Below are positions 8,316 through 15,323 of a DNA stretch of 20,584 bases, in pieces. The position numbers were made by a program, and so were the translations under genes. The stretch covers positions 1 to 20,584 of the forward strand of contig JBLHGN010000030.1 in the NCBI GenBank assembly GCA_047616325.1. The letters run 5' to 3'. Under the pieces are notes generated by a model. The model saw only the letters and a program-made list of their open reading frames with translations. It made no database searches and was not told the DNA's origin. The DNA comes from JBLHGN01 sp047616325. Lineage in GTDB: Bacteria; Pseudomonadota; Gammaproteobacteria; Pseudomonadales; Cellvibrionaceae. Position 1 is the stretch's first letter. The number at the start of each line of letters is the position of its first letter.

Positions 8316-8321
8316 ATTATA
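8316..8321 (-). promoter_or_regulatory. Possible -10 element for the gene ending at 7476
   Basis: On the minus strand 8321-8316 reads TATAAT, a perfect -10 hexamer about 49 bases before ATG 8267. No good -35 hexamer occurs at 16-18 bases. A TG dinucleotide two bases further upstream than in a standard extended -10 may help. Confidence 0.35.
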
Positions 8322-8453
8322 TGCAACTCAATGGCAGGTATCTGCGTGTTTTCCAGCAAAAATGGTTCCATTGACCTGGCTTCTGGTCGAAATTTCATCA
8401 AGTGATCACACTAAAAAGTAAAAACATTCCTTGAAAATATATTCAGTAAAATG

Positions 8454-8490
8454 TTGACAGGCGCCCTACGGCTAAATAGAATGCGCCCCT
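8454..8490 (+). promoter_or_regulatory. Sigma-70 promoter of the tRNA operon
   Basis: TTGACA (8454-8459) is the perfect -35 consensus and TAGAAT (8477-8482) matches five of six -10 bases, with exactly 17 bases between them. The next bases GCGCCCC (8483-8489) form a GC-rich discriminator of the type found at stringently controlled stable-RNA promoters. Transcription should start near 8489-8491, about 33 bases before tRNA-Glu. Confidence 0.85.
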
Positions 8491-8522
8491 CTTTGAGAGA
8501 TGACTGACAAGTCGTTTGTTAA

Positions 8523-8598
8523 GTCCCCATCGTCTAGAGGCCTAGGACACCGCCCTTTCACGGCGGTAACAGGGGTTCGAATCCCCTTGGGGACGCCA
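8523..8598 (+). tRNA. tRNA-Glu (anticodon UUC)
   Basis: The gene folds as a full cloverleaf of 76 bases with an encoded CCA end. The acceptor arm pairs GTCCCCA with TGGGGAC, the anticodon stem pairs CCGCC (8550-8554) with GGCGG (8562-8566), and the seven-base loop CTTTCAC carries anticodon TTC at 8557-8559. The T arm is AGGGGTTCGAATCCCCT. It is transcribed from the promoter at 8454 and followed after two bases by tRNA-Gly. Confidence 0.98.
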
Positions 8599-8600
8599 TT

Positions 8601-8675
8601 GCGGGAATAGCTCAGTGGTAGAGCACAACCTTGCCAAGGTTGGGGTCGCGAGTTCGAATCTCGTTTCCCGCTCCA
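8601..8675 (+). tRNA. tRNA-Gly (anticodon GCC)
   Basis: A 75-base cloverleaf with encoded CCA. The acceptor arm pairs GCGGGAA with TTCCCGC, the D arm contains AGCTCAGTGGTAGAGC, the anticodon stem pairs CAACC with GGTTG, and the loop TTGCCAA carries GCC at 8633-8635. The T loop is GTTCGAATC. It is the second and last gene of the tRNA operon. Confidence 0.98.
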
Positions 8676-8683
8676 TATATGAG

Positions 8684-8715
8684 AGCCCAGCCTGACGGCT
8701 GGGCTTTTATTTTTT
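8684..8715 (+). terminator. Intrinsic terminator of the tRNA operon
   Basis: A perfect nine-base stem AGCCCAGCC (8684-8692) / GGCTGGGCT (8697-8705) with a TGAC loop is followed by a T-rich tail to 8715. It lies nine bases after the CCA of tRNA-Gly. The remaining bases to 8847 hold nothing I can identify. Confidence 0.93.
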
Positions 8716-8847
8716 GGGTCCTGCAAAAACGGTTACGTTGCAAAGCTAAGATTTTGGGGTCAAAGAGATTCCATCTCGTGTCACTCGAGCCGTCGATGGC
8801 CCTCGCTCTGCGGCCGTGCTAATTGGACCTCGGCCTATTTATAGCGT

Positions 8848-9261
8848 TCAATAATGCTCGATTTTTCCTAAGTTCAGATCCTTAACCATTTGTGCGTAGT
8901 CGACCTCATCGTTTGGTGTTAGCGCGAGTGTGGTGTGAAATGCTTCTTCCAGGGCCTGGAAGTATTGAATTTCTTCGTCTCCGAGAAAATGCAGGCAATC
9001 CCCTCCGAAATACCAGAGAAGGTCACGTGGTACCATGGGCATTATATGGGGGAAACCGCTGACAATTTTTCCGGTCAGCCATTGTCCATGGTGGTTCATG
9101 TCATCGTCCGGTGTCGTGGCTAGCAGTAATTCGAGTATTTTAAGTATTTCATCTTGAAGCTCGCTTACAGTGCCGCCATTAAACGGATGCGAGTCTTTTA
9201 TGGCGCCAGTAAGATTGAGAATAAGCTGGTGATGGTATTGGTGGTAACTATTGTGTGGCAT
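8848..9261 (-). CDS. Small conserved protein, resembles the PA2817 family
   Basis: This 137-residue soluble protein is His-rich at the start (MPHNSYHQYHHQLILNL) and has the memorable central stretch PMVPRDLLWYFGGDCLHFL (75-93), followed by acidic GDEEIQYFQALEEAF. From memory, this pattern matches the Pseudomonas 'PA2817 family', whose function is unknown; I could not verify it. There is no signal peptide or membrane segment. The gene stands alone on the minus strand, facing the tRNA operon and diverging from yadG, so the interval 9262-9353 must carry its promoter. The acidic composition and single domain suggest a cytoplasmic protein, but no catalytic motif is visible. Confidence 0.8.
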   Translation of the reverse strand: MPHNSYHQYHHQLILNLTGAIKDSHPFNGGTVSELQDEILKILELLLATTPDDDMNHHGQWLTGKIVSGFPHIMPMVPRDLLWYFGGDCLHFLGDEEIQYFQALEEAFHTTLALTPNDEVDYAQMVKDLNLGKIEHY

Positions 9262-9300
9262 GGCTGTATTGTCTTATGTGTTGTTGTGAGTGGTTTAAAG

Positions 9301-9333
9301 CGATTCCTGCCTAATGCTGGGAATCGATCTTTT
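9301..9333 (+). terminator. Hairpin with T-run in the yadG leader (possible attenuator)
   Basis: CGATTCC (9301-9307) and GGAATCG (9320-9326) form a seven-base stem around a 12-base loop, followed by ATCTTTTT ending at 9333. The structure lies 20 bases before the yadG ATG. It could attenuate yadGH transcription or be an operator with dyad symmetry. Confidence 0.4.
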
Positions 9334-9353
9334 TAATATGGGTTTAGTAAAGT

Positions 9354-10289
9354 ATGGCGATAGCTCTAGAAATTCAAGGCTTGCAAAAAGTCTATGGTAA
9401 AAACTTTCACGCACTTAAGGGTGTTGATCTGAGTGTGAGCGAGGGCGACTTTTTTGCGTTGCTGGGGCCTAATGGGGCGGGTAAGTCCACCACCTTAGGT
9501 ATTATTTGCTCGCTTGTGAAGAAAACCGCCGGAAAAGTGTCTATTTTTGGTGTCGATATCGATAAGGACTTTTCCCGTGCAAAGCAATTTATCGGTGTTG
9601 TTCCCCAAGAATTTAATTTCAATGTGTTTGAAAAAGTCCTGGACATTATCATAAATCAAGCGGGCTACTACGGTTTGCCTCGCAAATTAGCCGAGCAGAG
9701 GGCTGAAAAATATTTGAAGCAATTGGGGCTTTGGGATAAACGTAATATTCAGGCGCGCGGACTCTCGGGGGGCATGAAGCGACGTCTTATGATAGCGCGA
9801 GCACTTATTCACGAACCGAAACTACTGATTCTTGATGAGCCAACGGCGGGGGTAGATATAGAGCTGCGACGGTCAATGTGGGCATTTCTTACTCAAATTA
9901 ACAAAGCGGGCACTACTATCATTCTAACCACGCATTATTTGGAAGAGGCCGAGAGCCTATGTCGCAATGTCGCAATAATAAATGACGGTGAAATTGTCGA
10001 AAATACCAGCATCAAAAATTTACTTAAGCAACTAAATAAAGAAGTGTTTATTTTGGATGCCAATCCCGCCATAAGCGTTTGTCCCCACATTGAAGGTTAT
10101 GATCTTAGTAAAATCGACGACAGTACGCTGGAAGTTAGCATTCCAAAGGGGCAGTCCTTAAATGCCTTGTTCGAAGGTTTGACCCAGGCGTCGATAGGGG
10201 TGGTGAGTATGCGCAATAAGGTAAATCGCTTGGAGGAATTGTTTGTTTCTATGGTGAAGCGCGCAAATGTCAAAGGAGTGCAACAATGA
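9354..10289 (+). CDS. yadG: ABC-2 type transporter ATP-binding protein YadG
   Basis: The ATPase subunit of a two-gene ABC exporter, working at the inner face of the cytoplasmic membrane with the permease encoded next. The 311 residues closely follow E. coli YadG (308), including VPQEFNFN, QAGYYG, RRSMWAFL and MRNKVNRLEELFVS. The motifs are complete: Walker A GPNGAGKST (38-46), Q-loop Q85, signature LSGGM (137-141), Walker B LLILDEP (157-163) with catalytic E162, and switch H194 in TTHYLEEAE. The substrate is unknown for this family. The stop overlaps the permease start as ATGA, so translation is coupled. Only weak Shine-Dalgarno character (TAAAG) precedes ATG 9354; the N-terminus nevertheless matches the family exactly. 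Confidence 0.95.
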   Translation: MAIALEIQGLQKVYGKNFHALKGVDLSVSEGDFFALLGPNGAGKSTTLGIICSLVKKTAGKVSIFGVDIDKDFSRAKQFIGVVPQEFNFNVFEKVLDIIINQAGYYGLPRKLAEQRAEKYLKQLGLWDKRNIQARGLSGGMKRRLMIARALIHEPKLLILDEPTAGVDIELRRSMWAFLTQINKAGTTIILTTHYLEEAESLCRNVAIINDGEIVENTSIKNLLKQLNKEVFILDANPAISVCPHIEGYDLSKIDDSTLEVSIPKGQSLNALFEGLTQASIGVVSMRNKVNRLEELFVSMVKRANVKGVQQ

Positions 10290-11062
10290 ATATGGATGCC
10301 CAACTTATTGCTTTCTCAACCATTATTCGCAAAGAAGTGCGCCGGTTTATGCGAATTTGGGTGCAAACGCTGATACCCCCAGTAATTACCATGGTGCTGT
10401 ATTTTGTTATTTTTGGAAACTTAATTGGCTCGCGTATTGGCGAAATGGGCGGCGTCGATTATATGGCTTTTGTGGTGCCTGGGCTGATAATGATGGCGGT
10501 AATCAATAATTCATACTCCAATGTGGTGTCTTCGTTTTATAGCGCAAAATTCACCAAAAGTATCGAAGAGCTGCAAGTGAGCCCCATACCCAACTACATT
10601 ATATTACTCGGTTATGTTATCGGTGGTTCAATACGTGGGTTGCTGGTCGGTTTTATAGTGACCTTGTTATCTTTGTTTTTTACCAAGCTTGCAATACATA
10701 GCATTGGTGTAACCGTCTCGGTGATTTTGTTAACATCGCTTTTATTTTCGCTTGCGGGCATGATAAATGCTATATTTGCTAATTCCTTCGACGATATATC
10801 GATTATTCCTACCTTTGTACTTACACCGCTCACATATTTGGGTGGCGTATTTTATTCAATAAGTTTGTTGCCCGATTTCTGGCAAGCTGTCTCTAAGTTG
10901 AATCCTGTGCTGTATATGGTAAGTGCATTTCGCTACGGTATTCTCGGTGGCATGCCGGATGTGAATCTTGCAGTGTCTTTTGTATGTATCAGTGCTTTTG
11001 TATTGGCTTTATTTTGTTACTGTTTGTTTTTGCTGGAGAAGGGGAAAAAATTACGCAACTAA
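10286..11062 (+). CDS. yadH: ABC-2 type transporter permease YadH
   Basis: The membrane subunit paired with YadG. At 258 residues it fits the family (256 in E. coli). About six hydrophobic segments can be seen, roughly at residues 34-48, 62-76, 105-129, 137-162, 171-192 and 229-252, with the ABC-2 signature region TFVLTPLTYLGGVFYSISLLP ahead of the last segment and NPVLYMVSAFRYGILG after it. ATG 10286 overlaps the yadG stop by four bases, and GGAG at 10275-10278 is a fitting ribosome binding site. No terminator is evident after the stop; queF lies about 100 bases downstream, so read-through is possible. Confidence 0.94.
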   Translation: MNMDAQLIAFSTIIRKEVRRFMRIWVQTLIPPVITMVLYFVIFGNLIGSRIGEMGGVDYMAFVVPGLIMMAVINNSYSNVVSSFYSAKFTKSIEELQVSPIPNYIILLGYVIGGSIRGLLVGFIVTLLSLFFTKLAIHSIGVTVSVILLTSLLFSLAGMINAIFANSFDDISIIPTFVLTPLTYLGGVFYSISLLPDFWQAVSKLNPVLYMVSAFRYGILGGMPDVNLAVSFVCISAFVLALFCYCLFLLEKGKKLRN

Positions 11063-11168
11063 GTGAAAGTTGTGCGGCTGAATAAAAAATGTACGGCCAA
11101 GTAAAGATGTGTATGAAAGACAAGATGCCAAATTAGCTGCAAACACTCTATTCCGAGAATTACCGTTT

Positions 11169-11978
11169 ATGACAATGAATATCACGTTAGGGCAAGCTGC
11201 TTTGTATGCTGACAGTTATGACCCAAGCATGCTGGGGCCCATTCCACGCAGTCATTCTCGAGTGGGGCTTTGGGGGGAAAAGGGGCTGCCATTTTCCGGT
11301 AAAGATATTTGGACATGCTATGAATTGTCGTGGTTGGATGCTAGTGGTAAGCCGCAGGTTGCCATTGGAGAATTTGAATTTTCCTTTAACTCCTATGCAA
11401 TAATCGAATCCAAGTCATTTAAATATTATTTAAATTCTTTTAATCAGACGCGCTACAAAAGCTGGCAGCATGTAAGTAATATTCTAAAACACGATTTAAG
11501 TCAGGCCTGTGGAGGCACTGTTGAAGTGTCGTTGTTTAAGCTTGGAAATGCACAAGCATTGCAGCAATTACCCGGCTTTTGTGTGGACGATCTGGTTTTG
11601 GAAAAGCCGTGTTACTCACCCGACGCAAGGCTTCTTAAGCTGGCCGGTGCCGAGAAAGAAAACGCGCAGCTATTTAGCCACCTATTGAAGAGTAATTGTC
11701 CTGTTACTGGCCAGCCGGATTGGGCGAGTGTGTGGCTTGAATATTCTGGTTTAGAGATACTCGGCGAGTCCTTTCTTGCCTACATTGTATCTTTTCGGCA
11801 GCATCAAGATTTTCATGAGAACTGTGTAGAAAAAATCTTCACAGACATACTTAAGCAATGCTCTCCGCGCAGTTTGAGTGTTTATGCGCGCTATACCCGC
11901 AGAGGCGGTTTGGATATCAACCCCTTTAGAAGTAATTGTCGCAGCGATGTCCCTTTCAATCGGGTGGCAAGGCAGTAA
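11169..11978 (+). CDS. queF: NADPH-dependent 7-cyano-7-deazaguanine reductase QueF (long form)
   Basis: QueF reduces the nitrile preQ0 to the amine preQ1 in queuosine biosynthesis for tRNA wobble modification. The protein is the two-domain, long (E. coli-type) form. From ATG 11169 it has 269 residues: IPRS (25-28), DIWTCYELSW (46-55), substrate-binding ESKSFKYYLNSFNQTRY (80-96), the catalytic C177 and D184 in KSNCPVTGQPDW, FHENC with H216/E217, and RRGGLDINPFRSN (244-256). C177 and D184 match E. coli C190 and D197. The frame is open back to GTG 11109, which would add 20 residues; neither start has a strong ribosome binding site, and family alignment slightly favours the shorter form. Its last 228 bases are also covered, antisense, by the open frame of the cyclase gene. 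Confidence 0.95.
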   Translation: MTMNITLGQAALYADSYDPSMLGPIPRSHSRVGLWGEKGLPFSGKDIWTCYELSWLDASGKPQVAIGEFEFSFNSYAIIESKSFKYYLNSFNQTRYKSWQHVSNILKHDLSQACGGTVEVSLFKLGNAQALQQLPGFCVDDLVLEKPCYSPDARLLKLAGAEKENAQLFSHLLKSNCPVTGQPDWASVWLEYSGLEILGESFLAYIVSFRQHQDFHENCVEKIFTDILKQCSPRSLSVYARYTRRGGLDINPFRSNCRSDVPFNRVARQ

Positions 11979-13096
11979 GTGATGTGTCGCGTAACTTATA
12001 ATTTCATCTTTAAGGCGCTCTACCACACGTTGTAGCGATTCTACGACGCGCTCTTTGTCATAGTTACGTATTTTGTCTAAATTCAGGCGCATGGAAAAGC
12101 CTTCACTGTTTTCTTCGTAGTAACTGTGGTTTTTGCCTAGGTCTTTGCGAAAGTCTACTACTTGGTATACTTTTATTGGCTGACTGAAACCTTTTACGTT
12201 TATCTCACCTTTGTCTCGGCACATGACAAGGTCTTTTATGAGTGACCTGGTTTCGTGTGAAATCAAAATTTCGCCCGCATCCGCAGCTGATTCTAGTCGG
12301 CTAGCCAGGTTAACGTGTGTTCCCAAAACTGTATAGTCCATATAGTGGCTGGAGCCAAAAGTGCCTACAGTACAAAAACCCGTGTTGATACCCATACGAA
12401 TGCACAGAGGCTTTTTCATGCCCTGGTTGTACCCGCTAGTTTGCAACTCTTTCATTTTTCTGCGCATATCAATGGCCATCGATGCGCAGCGCATACAGTC
12501 TGTTTTAATGCCTTGGCTCTGTGTGTCGCCAAACAAAACCATCATGCCGTCGCCCATGATTTTATCGATAGTGCCATGATGTTTGGCGGCAATTTTGGTA
12601 ATTTCGGTAAGGTAGGTATTGAGTAGTTCGGTGATAGTTTCAGACTCCAGTTCCTCGCTTAACGCGCTGAAGCCTTGAAGGTCTGAAAAAACACGGTAAC
12701 GCGTTTGTGCTCGGTTTTGAGGCTTTCCTCTCTACCTTCATTTACCGCCTTCCATACAGTGGGTGTGAGATAGCGAGACAGTTTGTAAGTGCGCAGCTTG
12801 AATAGAGTTTGCTCGGCAAGTAGCTTGTTATTTTCCAGCTCATATCTTTCTATCCGGGCATGTAAATACAGTGCGTAGGCACAGAAATAGGTGAAAATGC
12901 CAATAAGACTAGCAAAGCCTATAGATAGGTTAGTCGAGAAGGTCCATTGAGGTTTCCACAGTAAAAATGTTAGTGAAACGCCGCAGATAAAGGCCAGATT
13001 ATCCTTCATCCATTTTTTAATGCCGCCATTGGAGCAAGAGACTGCACTATTTTTTAGTACTTGCATAGTGCGCGATTTTATTTTATGGCACTGCAT
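11751..13096 (-). pseudogene. Membrane-bound class III adenylate cyclase, split by a one-base frameshift
   Basis: The upstream frame (13096-12659) gives two membrane segments (about residues 33-47 and 58-79), a linker and the domain start KRVTVFF, then runs out of frame to a stop. Shifting one base at the A6 run 12686-12691 (T6 in the mRNA sense) restores SDLQGFSALSEELESE and joins the downstream frame. That frame includes the metal-binding KIMGDGMMVLFGD, the adenine-type DYTVLG and the catalytic NLASR. The restored protein has 448 residues and would convert ATP to cAMP at the inner membrane. One extra T repairs it, so a sequencing error, a recent mutation or frameshifting are all possible. 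The last 75 codons are antisense to queF and look non-native; family members usually end near LKDEII, about residue 367. Cyclase identity is secure; its activity here is not. Confidence 0.85.
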
Positions 13097-13250
13097 TCGA
13101 GTCTGATATGTTAAGTTATTGATTTTAAAGGCTTTTATTTTTAATCTCAGGAAAGGTAGTTGGTTTTGGCCCCTAAAAAGTCTTGCGCCACTGAAGCTGG
13201 GTTAATTTTTGTGTATTCCCTTTTTTTACAAAACAAAAAGTTTATTCTTT

Positions 13251-13256
13251 TGTCAA
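13251..13256 (-). promoter_or_regulatory. Possible -35 element of the cyclase gene
   Basis: On the minus strand 13256-13251 reads TTGACA, a perfect -35 hexamer about 155 bases before ATG 13096. At 17-18 bases only TTTTGT or TTTGTA serve as poor -10 hexamers. The 13097-13352 interval is AT-rich and must hold divergent promoters; I see no better match. Confidence 0.25.
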
Positions 13257-13298
13257 CGTATTGTCATAAAACTGTGGTTACAATTTTGCGACACATAA

Positions 13299-13330
13299 AG
13301 CACTATTGAAACAAAGCATTATTGAAACGA
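13299..13330 (+). repeat. 16-base tandem duplication upstream of the acidic small protein
   Basis: Two adjacent units, AGCACTATTGAAACAA (13299-13314) and AGCATTATTGAAACGA (13315-13330), agree at 14 of 16 bases. They end 22 bases before ATG 13353, in what should be its leader or promoter-proximal region. Confidence 0.7.
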
Positions 13331-13352
13331 TTTGGGTGCAGGGGCTAGATTG

Positions 13353-13499
13353 ATGGATGATTACACAGAGGAGTTGCTAGAAATGAACATGCTTTCTATG
13401 GAAGGTATGGATAGCGATTATTTCGAATACAGTTCCGTTGAATCTCAAGATGACGCGGTAGATTTTGATCACTACGTTCAGGATTGCGAAGAGCTATAG
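13353..13499 (+). CDS. Very acidic 48-residue small protein
   Basis: ATG 13353 opens a 48-codon frame ending at TAG 13497-13499. The product starts MDDYTEELLEMNMLSMEG and ends DHYVQDCEEL. It holds 17 Asp/Glu and no Lys or Arg, with six Met, so its predicted pI is very low. GGGG at 13341-13344 lies eight bases before the start. There is no hydrophobic segment, so it is likely cytoplasmic. It resembles no family I can name. Support comes from the ribosome binding site, the strongly biased composition, and an inverted repeat with T-rich tail about 90 bases downstream that could end its transcript. A DNA-mimic or partner-binding role is only a thought suggested by the charge. Being short, it could be a chance frame. 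Confidence 0.5.
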   Translation: MDDYTEELLEMNMLSMEGMDSDYFEYSSVESQDDAVDFDHYVQDCEEL

Positions 13500-13587
13500 C
13501 TGCGGTTTGAGTTTGATTGGCTCGAATGGCACCTGCCGGTAAAGGTTTTTCTCTTAAAGCTCTTGCCCATAATTCGATTTAATTATA

Positions 13588-13646
13588 GCGGAAGCTCCAA
13601 ATTACATATTTGTATCTTTTGGTGACGCTTCCGCCTCTTATTTTTT
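13588..13646 (+). terminator. Long-looped hairpin with T-rich tail after the small protein gene
   Basis: GCGGAAGC (13588-13595) pairs perfectly with GCTTCCGC (13627-13634), with inner pairing of CCAAA (13597-13601) and TTTGG (13618-13622). CTCTTATTTTTT follows to 13646. This is plausibly the terminator of the 13353 gene. In the gene-free stretch 13500-13827 it is the only clear structure; 13647-13815 is AT-rich with TATAAA-like motifs at 13666 and 13751 lacking -35 partners. Confidence 0.55.
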
Positions 13647-13827
13647 AACATTTATCGCCAAACTGTATAAATGGGTGGGTCCAGTTCACATTATCTCAAA
13701 ATGTTTTGTCCGATAATTAGTCCAAGGCTGTATCTTTAATGTACATCGGCTATAAATGAATTTGATAAATTGCTAGGGCTTACTAGTTAGCCGCCGCAAT
13801 TGGACCAAAAAACACGAAGGGCAACGG

Positions 13828-15192
13828 GTGATATTCGAAGAAAATGATTTAGCCGGCATCATAATGTTTTTCTCTGGTAAGTCCGAGATTGTCAGAGAGA
13901 TGTCGTATACCGAATTTCAAGCCATTTTGGATGGTTACGTTCCTGCGGTGGATTTAGCGAACCGCGAATTGCATGCGGTTTATGTAGAAATTAATAGTGA
14001 TTATAAAGCTAAGAACGTTGTTTTTTTTCTACTGGAATTCAGCTCGAGCGGGTTTGTTGACTCGTCTTGGTCGCTGCCGCTGCTTCAGTTGGCTCGTCAT
14101 GCGGCAAAGGGACCCAACCTTGGGGCGGGGCCGATAGGTTTGGCCTGTGCCAGTCATTGCCCTATTAAACACCATGCAGAATCACTGTGGGACCCAGATC
14201 TACGCAGTGGCAAGGGTGAATTTACTGCAATAGCACGTGCCGTGGCGCGCAATAAAGTTGCCATTCATTTTAGAGAGGGCGACCCAGAGGCAAAGAGAAA
14301 GGTTAGGGAGGCAGCAGAAAATCAAGCGGTGATGGAGCAATCTATCACGCGGCGTGTTCGCAACGAGTACGACAAAGAGCTGCGCGATCACTTGGCGCAA
14401 GCTATCAAAGAGCAATGCTTGCGCACTACTACAATGGTCAATGAGCGTGAAGCGGCCATTCAATGCTTGAAACGTGAGCACGCAGAGCGTCTCGACGGTT
14501 ACCGAATGATGCTGGATGAGAAAGTTCTGCAGATCACCGATGAGCATGCTCGTAATGAAACCCTCAAAGAAACAATATCGGGTCAGGCGGAAAAAATTCG
14601 CGGCTTGCGAGAATACTTCGAATTAAAATTGGAGCAAGCTGAAGTTGCCGAAAGTGATCAAATCAAATATTTGAAAGAAAACTACGAATGTGAAATTGAG
14701 GCCAGTATCGCCGCGGCCACCGTTGAGTTGAATGAGCTGCTTCAAATGAGGGCGGTGGAGCTCTTGTTTCGTAATGAGCAAGAGGGCAAGCTTCACGATG
14801 AGAGCACTAAACTGCGAGCAGACAACAAGGCCTTAACTGAAAATAGTGGTGATCATCTTTTAACTAAAATGCTAGAAAAAGGCATCAGCTTTGTAACTTA
14901 CCAGCCTGGTGCCGGGCATATTACGGTTCCGGTAAGTGAAATCTCCTTCTATATGGAAAATCCAATGGCGTATGTTGCTGAAAAATGTGGCGTAAAAGAA
15001 GCCCATTATTCTGCGTGGATTGAGCACTTTCATGTGCCTATATGTCGTGCGGAAGATGCAGGGGGTTCTATGTGCGGCGAAAATATTCACCGTGTAGAAG
15101 CGCCGGTTGACTTTATTGTTGGCGAAGCCGATTGTTGCCATAAACATGGTAAAGTTAAAGTGCCTAAGCTTAAAATTACTGGAACTTTCTAA
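13828..15192 (+). CDS. Conserved coiled-coil protein with Cys/His clusters, function unknown
   Basis: This 454-residue protein has three parts. The N-terminal domain (1-148) ends in a Cys/His cluster: GLACASHCPIKHHAESLWDP with C107, H110, C111, H115 and H116. Residues about 150-340 are charged, heptad-like and without Pro or Gly runs, so a long coiled coil is expected. The C-terminal domain (345-454) begins FVTYQPGAGHITVP and holds AHYSAWIEHFHVPIC and ADCCHKHGK (H400, H402, C406, C416, H421, C436, C437, H438, H440). Both ends could bind metal. I recall similar Pseudomonas proteins with inconsistent names such as 'chromosome partitioning protein', which the sequence does not support: there is no Walker motif. 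GTG 13828 is chosen because GAAGGG (13816-13821) sits six bases upstream. A 17-base repeat array begins in its last codons. Confidence 0.85.
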   Translation: MIFEENDLAGIIMFFSGKSEIVREMSYTEFQAILDGYVPAVDLANRELHAVYVEINSDYKAKNVVFFLLEFSSSGFVDSSWSLPLLQLARHAAKGPNLGAGPIGLACASHCPIKHHAESLWDPDLRSGKGEFTAIARAVARNKVAIHFREGDPEAKRKVREAAENQAVMEQSITRRVRNEYDKELRDHLAQAIKEQCLRTTTMVNEREAAIQCLKREHAERLDGYRMMLDEKVLQITDEHARNETLKETISGQAEKIRGLREYFELKLEQAEVAESDQIKYLKENYECEIEASIAAATVELNELLQMRAVELLFRNEQEGKLHDESTKLRADNKALTENSGDHLLTKMLEKGISFVTYQPGAGHITVPVSEISFYMENPMAYVAEKCGVKEAHYSAWIEHFHVPICRAEDAGGSMCGENIHRVEAPVDFIVGEADCCHKHGKVKVPKLKITGTF

Positions 15193-15241
15193 TTACTGGA
15201 ATATACTAATTCCTAGAACTTACTAATTACTGCAGTTGACT
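15174..15241 (+). repeat. 17-base tandem repeat, four copies, spanning a stop codon
   Basis: Contiguous 17-base units lie at 15174-15190, 15191-15207, 15208-15224 and 15225-15241: AATTACTGGAACTTTCT, AATTACTGGAATATACT, AATTCCTAGAACTTACT and AATTACTGCAGTTGACT. The first encodes the last residues of the coiled-coil protein (ITGTF and the T of the stop), so the array seems to have grown outward from the coding end. Confidence 0.85.
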
Positions 15242-15257
15242 TTGGAGACTCAAAGTC
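15238..15257 (+). other. Perfect hairpin after the 17-base repeats
   Basis: GACTTTG (15238-15244) and CAAAGTC (15251-15257) form a seven-base stem around GAGACT. No T-run follows, so it is not a standard intrinsic terminator; it may stabilise the upstream mRNA end. Confidence 0.4.
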
Positions 15258-15323
15258 GAGTGATTAATACCTGTGAGCTGGAATGCTCTTATTTATTTTA
15301 GCGTCTTATAAGCCCCTAACGCC

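Noticed and set aside
8472..8726. Minus-strand open frame of 84 codons across the tRNA genes
   Set aside because: It is the antisense of two tRNAs; its peptide (GIRTPVTAVKGRCPRPLDDGD) is a well-known spurious translation of tRNA DNA.
8765..8830. GC-rich stretch with short inverted repeats after the tRNA terminator, considered as an attachment site or degraded tRNA
   Set aside because: It has no repeat of the tRNA 3' end, no cloverleaf and no integrase nearby.
13273..13295. TGTG...CACA dyad as a possible CRP/Vfr site before the divergent cyclase gene
   Set aside because: The half-sites are 15 bases apart, much wider than the CRP consensus, and inner bases do not match.
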